The position numbers and the translations under genes are program-made. Positions 63,553-64,000 of a stretch of DNA of 64,000 nucleotides are shown in pieces. The stretch comes from Bacilli bacterium (GTDB lineage: Bacteria; Bacillota; Bacilli; RF39; UBA660): assembly GCA_017525015.1 (NCBI GenBank), contig JAFXUK010000003.1, positions 124,001-188,000 of the forward strand, read 5' to 3'. Below the pieces are notes generated by a model, which had not been told where the DNA came from, made no database searches, and saw nothing but the letters and a program-made list of their open reading frames with translations. Position 1 is the first letter of the stretch; each line of letters starts with the position of its first letter.

Positions 63553-64000
63553 AACATTCTATAACCGTAGCCATATACGGATTCTATTTTTAATTTAGAA
63601 CATTTCTTTCTAAGTCTTCTTACTAAATCATCTACTACACGATCAGTTCCAAAATAATCTTGTCCCCATACGTTAGATAGTATTTCTTCTCTTTGAAAGC
63701 ATTTACCAATATTTTGTACAAATAGTAATAATAAGTCAAATTCAAGGGTAGTAAGTTTAAGTTCTTTTTCTTTATCTAGAACAATTCTTTTGTCTAGATT
63801 AATATTGTAATCTCCGTGCGTAATTATATTATTTTCTTTATCTTTATAAACTCTTTTAATTATATTGTTTACTCTTAAAACTAATTCTTTGCTAGAATAT
63901 GGTTTTGTCATGTAATCATCGCTTCCTAGTTCAAGTCCAAATATTTTATCTAGGTCTTGATCTCTTGCAGATGTAAATATAACTGGTACATTTTCATCTT
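63549..64000 (-). CDS. OmpR-family response regulator (5' end beyond window)
   Basis: The C-terminal ~150 residues are visible. The end of the receiver domain includes VPVIFTSARDQ (the switch Thr/Ser region) and ELGSDDYMTKPYSSKELVLRV, which holds the conserved Lys-Pro. Then comes the winged-helix DNA-binding domain with LTTLEFDLLLLF, REEILSNVWG, VVDDLVRRLRKK and the terminal VYGYGYRML. The phosphoacceptor Asp lies outside the window. The reading frame is open to position 64000; an internal Met near 63911 is not the start. Confidence 0.93.
   Translation of the reverse strand, partial: DENVPVIFTSARDQDLDKIFGLELGSDDYMTKPYSSKELVLRVNNIIKRVYKDKENNIITHGDYNINLDKRIVLDKEKELKLTTLEFDLLLLFVQNIGKCFQREEILSNVWGQDYFGTDRVVDDLVRRLRKKCSKLKIESVYGYGYRML

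Noticed and set aside
1..64000. Mollicute origin (DUF285 is well known in Mycoplasma)
   Set aside because: TGA is used as a stop, tryptophan is TGG in the genes checked, and spore genes are present.

Overview
The window is a visibly AT-rich stretch of a low-GC Firmicute chromosome. TGA is used as a stop codon (the response regulator at the right edge ends on TGA exactly at its family C-terminus), so this is not a code-4 Mollicute. Gene order matches Bacillus-type synteny in two places: rpsT/gpr/spoIIP/small membrane gene, and tkt/sirA/yneF. Together with spoIIP, gpr and a probable sirA this points to a spore-forming or recently spore-forming member of the class Bacilli. The abundance of DUF285/BspA-type surface proteins suggests a host-associated (gut or oral) lineage; that last step is inference.

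Layout. 1-6.3 kb: partial rnc, a SipW-substrate-like protein, a coiled-coil protein with five ~109-residue repeats, yidD, a ZnuA-like lipoprotein without its metal ligands, and an unknown 446-residue protein. 6.4-16.6 kb: four large DUF285 repeat proteins ('family A'). 16.7-22 kb: a secretion locus with a SipW-type signal peptidase carrying a large extra membrane domain, four small TasA/camelysin-like proteins and a DUF5305-like membrane protein. 22.2-38 kb: housekeeping and sporulation genes (spoIIP, gpr, rpsT, miaA, mutL, uvrC, yggS, yneF, sirA, tkt, a Ca2+ ATPase). 38-46.9 kb: lipoproteins, a zinc-ribbon protein broken by a frameshift, three tRNAs, a GDPD, an esterase-like hydrolase and two PlsC acyltransferases. 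46.9-52.4 kb: one NAD(P) salvage operon, pncA-pncB-nadE-nadD-pncC-nrtR-nadK, with its own regulator. 52.4-54.2 kb: a lipid kinase and yitT. 54.2-62.2 kb: three more DUF285 proteins ('family B'). 62.3-64 kb: a two-component system cut by the window end.

How it fits together. Seven DUF285 proteins hold about 150 copies of a 30-residue unit and take up about 17.5 kb, over a quarter of the window. All seven, plus the four small TasA-like proteins and the 348-residue protein at 490-1536, begin with the same kind of N-terminal helix ending in (I/V)(G/A)Y-x-x-L. The only signal peptidase seen, SipW-like, sits inside the set. The simplest reading is a surface-fibre/adhesin system with a dedicated peptidase, two diversifying adhesin arrays and a neighbouring two-component system that may control one array. 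Promoters of the form TTGANN-17 bp-TAAAAT precede all three family B genes, and in two of them an inverted repeat covers the -35 box.
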